DNA from: Desulfocicer vacuolatum DSM 3385
GTDB lineage: Bacteria; Desulfobacterota; Desulfobacteria; Desulfobacterales; Desulfobacteraceae
Reading direction: 5' to 3'
NCBI RefSeq assembly: GCF_900176365.1
Contig: NZ_FWXY01000001.1
Coordinates: forward strand, 248,001 to 312,000
Length of the DNA stretch: 64,000 nucleotides
The position numbers were made by a program, and so were the translations under genes. Below are positions 46,244 to 54,070 of this stretch, in pieces; within the stretch, counting starts at the first letter, position 1; each line of letters starts with the position of its first letter. The notes under the pieces were generated by a model. It worked only from the letters and a program-made list of their open reading frames with translations. It was not told the origin of the DNA and ran no database searches.

Positions 46244-47593
46244 TCAGGAGGCAATAATTTTCTTCAACTCGGTTTCAACTTTATTTCGAATTTCATCCAG
46301 ACGTTCCGAAGAGTCGGCCTCAAACCGAAGCACCAGGGCCGGCTGGGTATTAGAGGCACGCACAAGCCCCCATCCTCCCTCAAAAAGGGCACGCATGCCG
46401 TCAATATCAATGACCTCATACCCTTTTTTAAACAAATCCGTGATCCGCTGCACCACATCAAACTTGATATCATCGGCACATTCCACCCGGATTTCCGGGG
46501 TGGTAAAGGTCTTTGGAAGATCCTCAATGAGCTGGGAAACGGTTTTACCGGAATTAACCATGATTTCCAGAAGACGCAAGGTGGCATACAAGGCATCATC
46601 AAACCCCAGAAAACGATCACTGAAAAAGATATGACCGCTCATCTCCCCTGCCAGGGCCGCGTTTTCCTCTTTCATCTTTTTCTTGATCAAAGAGTGCCCT
46701 GTGCGCCACATGATGGCACGCCCCCCATGTTTTTCAATGTCATTGTACATGGTCATGGAGCATTTCACCTCGGAAATAAATGTGGCACCTGGCTTCCGGG
46801 AAAGGATCTCCCTGGCAAATATCACCATGAGTTGGTCCCCGTAAATTATCTCTCCGTTTTCGTCCACCACACCAATGCGATCCCCGTCTCCATCATACCC
46901 AACCCCCAGATCAAGTTTTTTATCTTTTACAAGATCAATAAGCTCCAGCATATTTTTTTTCACCGTGGGATCAGCTTCATGGTTGGGAAAATTCCCGTCC
47001 ATATCGCAATAAAGCTCATGCACCTCACATCCCAATGATTTCAACACCGGAAGGGCGGTTACACCACCGGTACCATTGCCTGCATCAATGCCAATGCGTA
47101 TTTTTTTATCAATGGATACATTTTCTTCAAGGTAGGCTTTGTACGGGGTCACTACGTCCACCTGCTCAAGGGAACCCTCTCCCTGCACAAACTCACCGCT
47201 GTCAATAATCCTGCGGATATCCTGGAGCCCCTGGCTGTGGATGGAATCAAACCCACTCATCAATTTAAACCCATTGTATTCCGGAGGATTGTGACTGGCA
47301 GTAACCATGCCCCCACCCTGGGTTTGACAATGGTGAATGGAAAAATAGAGCACCGGCGTGGGGCAAACACCAATATCAATGACATCACATCCGGTGGAGA
47401 GAATTCCCTGGATAAACAGACGGGCATAATTTTCACCGGTCACCCGGCAATCCCTGCCCACGGTCACTTTTTTATTTCCATGGTGGTTTAAAAGCGTTCC
47501 ATAGGCCTTTCCAATTTTAATCACATCCTCATCATTAAAATCTTCACCTGCCACACCCCTTATGTCATATTCCCTGAAAATTCCCGGATTCAT
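46244..47593 (-). CDS. Phosphomannomutase/phosphoglucomutase
   Basis: A 449-residue alpha-D-phosphohexomutase. The phosphoserine loop is TASHNPPEYNG (S100), the metal-binding loop is GYDGDGDRIGV, the sugar-binding loop is GEMSGHIFF, and the C-terminal phosphate-binding region is LVRASNTQPALVLRFEA. This is the PMM/PGM (AlgC/ManB) pattern, which supplies mannose-1-P or glucose-1-P for cell-surface polysaccharides. ATG 47593 follows AAGGAGG. Flanked on both sides by repeat blocks. Confidence 0.93.
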   Translation of the reverse strand: MNPGIFREYDIRGVAGEDFNDEDVIKIGKAYGTLLNHHGNKKVTVGRDCRVTGENYARLFIQGILSTGCDVIDIGVCPTPVLYFSIHHCQTQGGGMVTASHNPPEYNGFKLMSGFDSIHSQGLQDIRRIIDSGEFVQGEGSLEQVDVVTPYKAYLEENVSIDKKIRIGIDAGNGTGGVTALPVLKSLGCEVHELYCDMDGNFPNHEADPTVKKNMLELIDLVKDKKLDLGVGYDGDGDRIGVVDENGEIIYGDQLMVIFAREILSRKPGATFISEVKCSMTMYNDIEKHGGRAIMWRTGHSLIKKKMKEENAALAGEMSGHIFFSDRFLGFDDALYATLRLLEIMVNSGKTVSQLIEDLPKTFTTPEIRVECADDIKFDVVQRITDLFKKGYEVIDIDGMRALFEGGWGLVRASNTQPALVLRFEADSSERLDEIRNKVETELKKIIAS

Positions 47594-47651
47594 GCAGCCT
47601 CCTTAAAAGCCTTGGTTTTATGTTTAAAAATTATTTTTTTTTATATAAAAA

Positions 47652-48011
47652 GGCAGCCTCCAAGGCAACCTCAGCAGAGCCGCCCCCCGACGGGCAATAG
47701 GAACCGGACAATTGAGCTGTCTACAGTTCCGGTCCGGGCCCATTGCCCGTCGGGGGGCGGCGGTATAATACCATTTGGCTCTGCGTCTACGACCCTATAT
47801 TCGTTGTGTCCGACAGGACATGCCCGTTTTATATGAAACGCCACCCAAAGCATTGCAATGATTAGAGTTTCAAATTTCGTTGTGGGCAGGTCAAATCCCA
47901 ATATGATCTGCCCATGGCAGTTATATGAAATACTCCGCAAATCTGTGGAGAATTTTTATCTTTGTTGTGGGCAGAACCGGATCAGAATACGGTCTGCCCG
48001 TGGCAGTTGTA
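47652..48011. repeat. Composite block A-B-B
   Basis: An A palindrome (47652-47770, arms CGACGGGCAAT/ATTGCCCGTCG) is followed by its shoulder (GGCTCTGCGTCTACGACCC). Two B units in reverse orientation follow (47828-47925 and 47922-48011). It ends four bases before the uppP stop, so it serves as the 3' boundary of uppP on the minus strand. Confidence 0.88.
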
Positions 48012-48014
48012 CGA

Positions 48015-48848
48015 TCAACAAATATGTCCGGCAATGATGGCAACAATTCCCAGTGCCCAGCAATAGGGAGCAAAGAGATGCAATCTGCCCTTTCGAACAA
48101 TGCGCATCAAAAAAATCAGGGCGCCATACCCCACAACAAAAGCGATGACTGTGCCACAAAGGGTGGCTCCCAGATCTATGGAAGAACCATGTTGCATGAA
48201 ATCCTTAATACTTAAAATTTCCGCCCCCACAATGGCCGGAATGGACAGTAAAAAAGAAAACCGTGCCGCAGTTTCCCGGTCAATGCCTCCAAAAAGCCCT
48301 GCGGAAATGGTTGCGCCGGACCGGGAAATACCGGGTATTACAGCCAATCCCTGGCACAACCCCACCAACAACGCCCGTTTCATTCCAAAGGTCATGACAC
48401 CGTCTCCTTGTGGGGCAACATGGCGGGTCATCCATAAAAAGGTGCCGGTGACAAGGAGCATGCACCCCACAAAGGATACCGAAGAAAATAAGGTATGAAC
48501 ATACGGTTTAAATCCCAGCCCCAAAAAGGCCGTGGGAATGGACGCAACAATAATTAAAAAAGCCAGTCGAACATTTTCATCTGTTTTGACTGTCTCCAGA
48601 AACTCTTTTCCGGAAAAAATCAGCTTAATCAGTTCAAACAGTGAAATGAGCATGCGTTTAATATCCTGGAAAAAAACAACCACAACGGCCAGCAATGTAC
48701 CCATATGGAGGCTGACATCAAAAAACAACGCCGGTTCTGTGATACCGAAAAAAGATTGGCCCAGTGCCAGGTGCCCGGAACTGCTGACGGGTAGGAATTC
48801 GGTGAGTCCCTGTAGAATGCCAAGAATAATGCCCTGATAAATTTCCAT
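48015..48848 (-). CDS. uppP: Undecaprenyl-diphosphatase
   Basis: ATG 48848 with GGAG five bases upstream gives 277 residues; the longer frame reads into a repeat and is rejected. The protein is a polytopic membrane phosphatase with the BacA/UppP motifs GLTEFLPVSSSGHLALG near the N-terminus and IPGISRSGATISAGL in the middle. It recycles undecaprenyl pyrophosphate to the monophosphate carrier for peptidoglycan and other envelope polymers. Overproduction confers bacitracin resistance in relatives. Confidence 0.95.
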   Translation of the reverse strand: MEIYQGIILGILQGLTEFLPVSSSGHLALGQSFFGITEPALFFDVSLHMGTLLAVVVVFFQDIKRMLISLFELIKLIFSGKEFLETVKTDENVRLAFLIIVASIPTAFLGLGFKPYVHTLFSSVSFVGCMLLVTGTFLWMTRHVAPQGDGVMTFGMKRALLVGLCQGLAVIPGISRSGATISAGLFGGIDRETAARFSFLLSIPAIVGAEILSIKDFMQHGSSIDLGATLCGTVIAFVVGYGALIFLMRIVRKGRLHLFAPYCWALGIVAIIAGHIC

Positions 48849-48879
48849 TTTTTCTCCGATTGCTGCTTTATTTGAATCA

Positions 48880-49098
48880 ATACTGCTGAGGTTGCCTTGG
48901 AGGCTGCATTGTATATAAAACTGCCACGGGCAGACCGTATTCTGAACCCGCTCTGCCCACAACAAAACTTGAAAGACACCTCTGGTTTGAGAGGTATTTC
49001 ATATAAACCGCCACGGGCAGACCGTATTCTGATTCGGTTCCGCCCACAACAAAGTTAGAAATACTCCCCGGGATTGCGGAGTATTTCATATAAAAAAG
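48880..49098. repeat. Tandem B elements with an A remnant
   Basis: The CTGCTGAGGTTGCCTTGGAG edge of an A element (48885-48908) leads into two full B units in the same orientation (48910-49003 and 49002-49098). In the first, the stem is GGGCAGACC against GCTCTGCCC; in the second, GGGCAGACC faces GGTTCCGCCC with one A-C mismatch. They lie between uppP and the hcp promoter region. Confidence 0.88.
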
Positions 49099-49423
49099 AA
49101 TGCTCATAACAAGCTTACTGACTTCCATGACGTTTTATCTGTTTGAACAAAAAAAATCAAGAAGGAGCATGCTTAAAAACCCTTCATTTCAAGTCCTCCC
49201 GGGCTTTTATGCAATCCTTGCCAGCCTTGAGCACGAATTTTAATCTGCATCTTTGTCACAAAGCCCTTGCCACATTAAAGTAAACAATTTATACTCCACA
49301 ATGATACACAATGGGTTTCATGATTTCAGCCACCCCAAAGATTCCAACTACCAATATAATACGTATCATCTCTGTCACAAATAAATATAACGACCACGGC
49401 CATATTGTATTTTTTATAAAAGA

Positions 49424-49437
49424 TTGATCCAGATCAA
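49424..49437. promoter_or_regulatory. FNR-type operator upstream of hcp
   Basis: TTGATCCAGATCAA is an exact match to the FNR consensus TTGAT-N4-ATCAA. Its centre (49430.5) is 41.5 bp before the start point predicted from the TATAGT -10 at 49460, the classical spacing of a class II activated promoter. It should place hcp, and possibly the downstream cytochrome genes, under a CRP/FNR-family activator. The regulator encoded at 61041 has the ExxSR recognition residues that read this half-site in FNR. Confidence 0.75.
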
Positions 49438-49459
49438 ATTTTTTTCGCCAAAACTGCTT

Positions 49460-49465
49460 TATAGT
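49460..49465 (+). promoter_or_regulatory. Predicted -10 element of the hcp promoter
   Basis: TATAGT lies 23 bases after the FNR-type box, with transcription expected near 49472. There is no good -35 hexamer, as expected for an activator-dependent promoter. Confidence 0.5.
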
Positions 49466-49520
49466 GATCATCAGAACAAGCTCAAAAAAAGCACCCTAAC
49501 CAAATAAAAGGAGAGCGACC

Positions 49521-51164
49521 ATGTTTTGTTTTCAATGTCAGGAAACTGCGAAAAATATCGGATGCACCGTAAAAGGCATGTGTGGAAAAGAAGAAGAGAC
49601 AGCCAATCTCCAGGATCTTTTGATCTTTAACCTCAAGGGTATTGCCGTTCTTGCCCAGGCACTGAAAGCCAATGGGAAAAAAACAGACAATGAAGTGGGT
49701 CATTTTGTATCCAAAGCCCTTTTCACCACCATCACCAATGCCAATTTTGATGATGACAGTCTTGTGAAATGGGTGGATCAATCCCTGACCTGCAAAAAAG
49801 CGTTGTCCACAAAACTTGATGACGACATTCTGAACACCCTGCATGCGTCAGCCACCTGGTTCTGTGACAATGTGGCTGATTACCGGGAAAAAGCCAAAAC
49901 CGTGGGGGTTCTTGCCACGGAAAACGAAGATGTGCGATCCCTGCGGGAACTTTTGATCATCGGCATCAAGGGTATTGCCGCCTATGCTGATCATGCCGCC
50001 GTCCTGGGTGTGGAAAAGGATGAAATCTATGATTTTATTTTAGAAGCTCTGGTCTCCACCACCCAGGATCTTTCAGTGGATGAAATGGTGGGCATGGTGA
50101 TGAAGGCGGGTGAGTGCTCGGTTACCACCATGGCAGCCCTGGATGAAGCCAACACCGGTGCCTATGGCAATCCTGAAATCTCCCAGGTCAATATCGGTGT
50201 GGCTGACAACCCCGGTATTCTCATCAGCGGCCATGATTTAAAAGATATGGAAGAGCTGTTAAAACAGACCCGGGGCACAGGGGTGGATGTGTACACCCAT
50301 GGCGAAATGCTGCCGGCCAACTATTATCCCGCCTTTAAAAAATATGATCACCTCAAGGGTAACTACGGCAGTTCCTGGTGGAAACAAAATGATGATTTTG
50401 AAACCTTTAACGGTGCCATCTTAATGACCACCAACTGCATCATTCCCATTAAAAAGAAAAACACCTACCAGGATCGTATCTTCACCACCGGCGTGGTGGG
50501 TTATCCCGGGCTTACCCATGTGGCAGACCGTGCCGACGGAAAGAGCAAAGATTTTTCCGCAGTCATTGATCGGGCCAAAAAATGCGCCCCTCCCACAGAG
50601 ATTGAAACCGGCACCATTGTGGGTGGATTTGCCCACAATCAGGTGATGGCCTTGGCAGACAAGGTGGTGGATGCCGTTAAATCCGGGGCCGTTAAGCGCT
50701 TTATTGTCATGGCTGGCTGTGACGGCAGGCAAAAAGGGCGGGGCTATTTCACTGAAGTTGCACAAAAACTGCCAAACGACACCATCATCCTCACCGCAGG
50801 CTGTGCCAAATATCGTTACAACAAGCTCAATCTTGGCGATATCGGCGGTATTCCCAGGGTTCTTGATGCCGGTCAGTGCAATGACTCTTATTCCCTGGCC
50901 GTCATTGCACTGAAGCTTAAAGAAGTGTTTGAACTTGACGACATTAATGATCTGCCCATCTCCTTTGACATTGGATGGTACGAGCAAAAGGCTGTGGCTG
51001 TACTTCTGGCCCTCTTGTTCCTGGGGGTTAAAGGTATCCGGCTTGGGCCCACACTTCCGGCCTTTGTTTCCCCCACTGTTCTTAATGTATTGGTGGAAAA
51101 CTTTGATATCAAACCCATTGGGGATGTGGACGAAGACATAGCAGCCATGATGCTGGGAAAATAA
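49521..51164 (+). CDS. hcp: Hybrid cluster protein (hydroxylamine reductase)
   Basis: A 547-residue cytoplasmic Fe-S protein. The N-terminal cysteines C3-x2-C6-x8-C15-x5-C21 ([13 protein letters not shown] then CGK) are the class I pattern known from Desulfovibrio. The later conserved blocks bind the hybrid 4Fe-2O-2S cluster; examples are [32 protein letters not shown] and [10 protein letters not shown]. Family members reduce hydroxylamine to ammonia and NO to N2O in vitro and protect against nitrosative stress. AAGGAG precedes ATG 49521. An FNR-type box lies upstream, and four cytochrome/quinol-oxidase genes follow. Confidence 0.96.
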   Translation: MFCFQCQETAKNIGCTVKGMCGKEEETANLQDLLIFNLKGIAVLAQALKANGKKTDNEVGHFVSKALFTTITNANFDDDSLVKWVDQSLTCKKALSTKLDDDILNTLHASATWFCDNVADYREKAKTVGVLATENEDVRSLRELLIIGIKGIAAYADHAAVLGVEKDEIYDFILEALVSTTQDLSVDEMVGMVMKAGECSVTTMAALDEANTGAYGNPEISQVNIGVADNPGILISGHDLKDMEELLKQTRGTGVDVYTHGEMLPANYYPAFKKYDHLKGNYGSSWWKQNDDFETFNGAILMTTNCIIPIKKKNTYQDRIFTTGVVGYPGLTHVADRADGKSKDFSAVIDRAKKCAPPTEIETGTIVGGFAHNQVMALADKVVDAVKSGAVKRFIVMAGCDGRQKGRGYFTEVAQKLPNDTIILTAGCAKYRYNKLNLGDIGGIPRVLDAGQCNDSYSLAVIALKLKEVFELDDINDLPISFDIGWYEQKAVAVLLALLFLGVKGIRLGPTLPAFVSPTVLNVLVENFDIKPIGDVDEDIAAMMLGK

Positions 51165-51204
51165 CGCTTCCATCTTTACCATAATTTAATTTAACTGGCC
51201 CACA

Positions 51205-51225
51205 GGGCGGGTTGCCCGGTTTTTT
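51205..51225 (+). terminator. Weak hairpin with T-run after hcp
   Basis: GGGC and GCCC enclose a five-base loop and are followed by GG and six T. It lies in the 134-bp gap between hcp and the tetraheme gene. The stem is short, so it may attenuate rather than stop transcription. Confidence 0.35.
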
Positions 51226-51298
51226 AACCGGCGCACACCTGCCCATTGGTGGTTTGGTCTTCCAAAAAATCATGGATAGCAGGGAGGGAGAAATCAAT

Positions 51299-51832
51299 AT
51301 GTCCAACTATGCGCTTCGACTGATTGCAGTGGCCACTACCCTTGTTGTGGCCACGGGTATCGGATTTGTGGTAAAGGCCCAGCTCATTCCAGATTCCTTT
51401 GGGAAATATGGCCATTACCGGGCAAATGCCATTGACGAAGAGGTTCAAAGACCCATCCGCCACGGCACCAATACATCCTGCCTTAAATGTCATACCTATG
51501 AGGCGGCCATCCACCTCAAGGGCCGCCACAACACCATCTCCTGCGAATTCTGCCACGGCACCTATGCCGATCATGTCAGCAACGGTAAAAAATCCGGCAC
51601 TCTGCCAGTGAAAAAAAACACTGAAATCTCCACCTTGTGTCTTCGCTGCCACAACACAGAAATCAAGGCCAGATCCCAGGCAGTGATTAAAACCGTTGCC
51701 ATGCCCCAACATCTTGAATCCCAGGAAGTAAAACTCACCCACACCTGCAACCAGTGCCACCATGTCCATGCACCGCTTAAATACATCAACCGGGCAAAAC
51801 AGATAACAGGATTAACGGAGGCGGAATCATGA
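51299..51832 (+). CDS. Membrane-anchored tetraheme cytochrome c
   Basis: ATG 51299 has a GGGAGGGAG site and yields 177 residues. An N-terminal hydrophobic helix (LRLIAVATTLVVATGIGFVV) is probably an uncleaved anchor. Four CXXCH heme sites follow at C61, C82, C114 and C150 (CLKCH, CEFCH, CLRCH, CNQCH), with additional histidines for bis-His ligation. Size and topology recall NrfH, but the heme spacing and flanks do not match NapC/NrfH (no CxxCHxM). The role is inferred: an electron relay between the NrfCD-like quinol oxidase encoded next and the octaheme enzyme. The stop overlaps the Fe-S protein start (ATGA). Confidence 0.88.
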   Translation: MSNYALRLIAVATTLVVATGIGFVVKAQLIPDSFGKYGHYRANAIDEEVQRPIRHGTNTSCLKCHTYEAAIHLKGRHNTISCEFCHGTYADHVSNGKKSGTLPVKKNTEISTLCLRCHNTEIKARSQAVIKTVAMPQHLESQEVKLTHTCNQCHHVHAPLKYINRAKQITGLTEAES

Positions 51833-52659
51833 AAATTGAACAGGCACCGCCACAACTCAACCGCAGAGCCTTCATCAAAAAAGTGTTAAAGGGCAGTGTC
51901 ACAGGTTCGCTGCTTCTGATCTATCCCATGGGCGGGGGCGATGCCCTTGACATGCTCCAGCCCTCCACCATGCCTGATATGCCGGAACAAATTCCAGGCA
52001 TCCGGGGCAAAGCGTATAACATCCATGAGCGCAAATTTGCCTTTATTGTGGATATCACCCGCTGCATCGGGTGCGGTTCCTGCTGTGTGGCGGACAAACG
52101 GGAGTACAATGTACCAGATGGGTATTACCGCACCTGGGTGGAACGATATATCAAGGATTTTGACGATCAGGTGTATGTGGACTGTCCCAACGGCGGGCTT
52201 GACGGCTACCAGAAGCCCAGGGAAGACATTGACGTCCAGGTTCGAGACACCTTTTTTGTACCCAAACTTTGCAACATGTGCAAGGAAACCCCCTGTACCC
52301 AAGTGTGTCCGGTGGGGGCCACCTTCACCACCCCGGACGGCTTTGTACTCATGGACAGTGACCGCTGTGTGGGGTGTGGATACTGCATCCAGGCCTGTCC
52401 CTATTCGTCACGGTTTCTAAACCCTGTTACCCACACTGCAGAGAAATGTACCTGGTGCTATCATCGGGTGAGAAAGGGACTGTTGCCCGCCTGTGTGGAG
52501 GTGTGTCCCACCGGGGCCAGAAAATTTGGCAGTCTTAAAGACGAAACATCGGAAGTCTATAAAATTCTCAAGGGCCCCGGGGTACTCACCGTGCTCAAGG
52601 AAGCCATGGGGACCTGGCCCGCCCTTTACTATCTGGGCGCACGACTGGAGGTGATATAG
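51829..52659 (+). CDS. Tat-exported four-cluster Fe-S protein (NrfC/PsrB-like)
   Basis: A 276-residue protein with an N-terminal twin-arginine motif (NRRAFIKK, R12 R13) before a hydrophobic stretch. It has four ferredoxin-type motifs: C79-x2-C82-x2-C85, CNMC-x4-CTQVCPVG, CVGCGYCIQACPY, and CTWC-x10-CVEVCPTG. In the first motif the usual fourth cysteine is replaced by D89 (CCVAD), so one cluster may have Asp ligation or only three Cys. Such subunits carry electrons between an NrfD-type membrane protein and a periplasmic partner. It is flanked by the tetraheme and NrfD genes with overlap or zero spacing. Confidence 0.9.
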   Translation: MKIEQAPPQLNRRAFIKKVLKGSVTGSLLLIYPMGGGDALDMLQPSTMPDMPEQIPGIRGKAYNIHERKFAFIVDITRCIGCGSCCVADKREYNVPDGYYRTWVERYIKDFDDQVYVDCPNGGLDGYQKPREDIDVQVRDTFFVPKLCNMCKETPCTQVCPVGATFTTPDGFVLMDSDRCVGCGYCIQACPYSSRFLNPVTHTAEKCTWCYHRVRKGLLPACVEVCPTGARKFGSLKDETSEVYKILKGPGVLTVLKEAMGTWPALYYLGARLEVI

Positions 52660-53850
52660 ATGAGTGGATTCCATGAAGGTTCAGCCATGCTGCTGTCCAA
52701 CTTTGTTCTGCCCAATGATCTCCATGTGCACTGGAGCATGATGATCGTCCTTTATCCTTACATCACAGGGCTTGTGGACGGCGCCTTTATCATTGCGGCC
52801 CTTTATTACCTTTTTGACATCAAAACCCTGAAACCCGTGGCCCGGTTTTCGTTGCTCTTTGCCCTGGCCTTTTTGTGCTGTGCCACCATCCCTTTGCTGC
52901 TGCATCTGGGAAGACCGGAACGAAACTTCAATATGCTGCTCACCCCCAACCCCAGTTCAGCCATGGCTGGATTCGGCTATATCTATGCCGTGTCCATGGG
53001 GGTTTTGGGATTCATTGTACTTTTTGTCTACCGGGAAGATCTGGTAAGGCTCAAACAGCAATCCCGGGGCATGATGAAACTGATTTACCGATTGTTGACC
53101 TTTGATTGTGATGATCTCTCCCCCAAAGCCATGGCACTTAATGAGCGATTGATTAAAATACTGGTGGGACTTGGCATCCCAGTGGCTGCCGTGCTCCACG
53201 GTTATGTGGGCTTCATCTTTGGGGGGGTTAAGGCCAACCCCACCTGGTCCACCCCATTGATGCCGGTGATTTTTCTCTTTTCTGCCTGTGTTTCCGGTAT
53301 ATCCGCCATTGTCCTTGCCTATATTGTAATACGAAAACTCACCGGAAAAGCCATTGACGGTCCCTGCATCATCACCTGTATTAAAACCCTCACCGGTTTC
53401 TTCATTCTGGCCTTTTCCTTTGAGATGCTGGAAGTCTTTTCCCATTCCTATCTCAAATCTGGATATCACCACATGGTGGAAGGATTGTTAAACGGCCCCC
53501 TGGCTGCCTCTTTCTGGCTGTGGCAGGTAAAAATATGCTCAGGTATTCCCCTTGTCCTGCTGGGGGTCATGGCTTTTATCAAACTTTCGCAAACCCGTTA
53601 TAATCTTCTGGCGGCAGGGGTGTCTGCTATTTTGCTGCTCCAGGTATTTATCATGCGCTGGAATGTGGTCATCGGGGGGCAGCTCATGTCCAAAAGTGCC
53701 AGGGGATACACAGTATTTCATCCGGAATGGCTGGACAAAGAAGGCATCTTATCGGTGATTGTGGTGATGATCATCCCCTTTGTCATTCTTTTTGTCCTGG
53801 GTAAAATTTTTCCCTTCTGGAGTGATGACCGGGGAGAGTCCATAGACTAA
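52660..53850 (+). CDS. NrfD-type membrane quinol dehydrogenase subunit
   Basis: A 396-residue polytopic membrane protein of the NrfD/PsrC family, with nine to ten helices. Characteristic blocks are LLLHLGRPERNFN after helix 3, LHGYVGFIFGGVKANPTW in the middle and FIMRWNVVIGGQ near the end. It starts right after the stop of the Fe-S gene, so the two are translated together. The expected job is menaquinol oxidation with electrons passed to the exported Fe-S subunit. Its gene is followed by a 162-bp palindromic element before the octaheme gene. Confidence 0.92.
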   Translation: MSGFHEGSAMLLSNFVLPNDLHVHWSMMIVLYPYITGLVDGAFIIAALYYLFDIKTLKPVARFSLLFALAFLCCATIPLLLHLGRPERNFNMLLTPNPSSAMAGFGYIYAVSMGVLGFIVLFVYREDLVRLKQQSRGMMKLIYRLLTFDCDDLSPKAMALNERLIKILVGLGIPVAAVLHGYVGFIFGGVKANPTWSTPLMPVIFLFSACVSGISAIVLAYIVIRKLTGKAIDGPCIITCIKTLTGFFILAFSFEMLEVFSHSYLKSGYHHMVEGLLNGPLAASFWLWQVKICSGIPLVLLGVMAFIKLSQTRYNLLAAGVSAILLLQVFIMRWNVVIGGQLMSKSARGYTVFHPEWLDKEGILSVIVVMIIPFVILFVLGKIFPFWSDDRGESID

Positions 53851-53871
53851 TATCCGTGGAACAACAACATA

Positions 53872-54033
53872 AGGACCGCAGATGAAATAACTTGAGCAGA
53901 AATAGCGCAGAATCTTGGTTCATCTACAAGGCGCATTAAAGGTTTAATAGCAAGCCTATTTGGCCTTTGATGCAACGCAGTAGATGGGCCAAAAGGCAAG
54001 CTATTTCGCTCAAGTTATAAGATTTGCGGTCCT
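53872..54033. repeat. 162-bp nested palindrome between the NrfD and HAO genes
   Basis: The ends AGGACCGCA/TGCGGTCCT and the next arms ATAACTTGAGC and GCTCAAGTTAT with AAATAGC/GCTATTT are inverses. The inner parts (ATCTAC/GTAGAT) pair as well, so the element folds as one long hairpin. It resembles a MITE but has no clear target duplication and no second copy here. It could end or slow transcription within the operon. Confidence 0.8.
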
Positions 54034-54070
54034 AAGTTAAACTGAAACTTGAAAAAGGGAGGAAAATGAG

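Noticed and set aside
48849-48965. Longer N-terminus of UppP
   Set aside because: It reads into a B repeat; GGAG before ATG 48848 and the family N-terminus agree on the shorter form.
49169-49243. 24-codon ORF (MLKNPSFQVLPGFYAILASL...) after an AAGGAG
   Set aside because: The AAGGAG is only one base from the ATG, too close to work well, and the peptide resembles nothing known.
51299-51832. Tetraheme cytochrome as NrfH with a missing NrfA
   Set aside because: Heme flanks and spacing do not match NapC/NrfH, and the enzyme encoded in the locus has eight hemes, not five.
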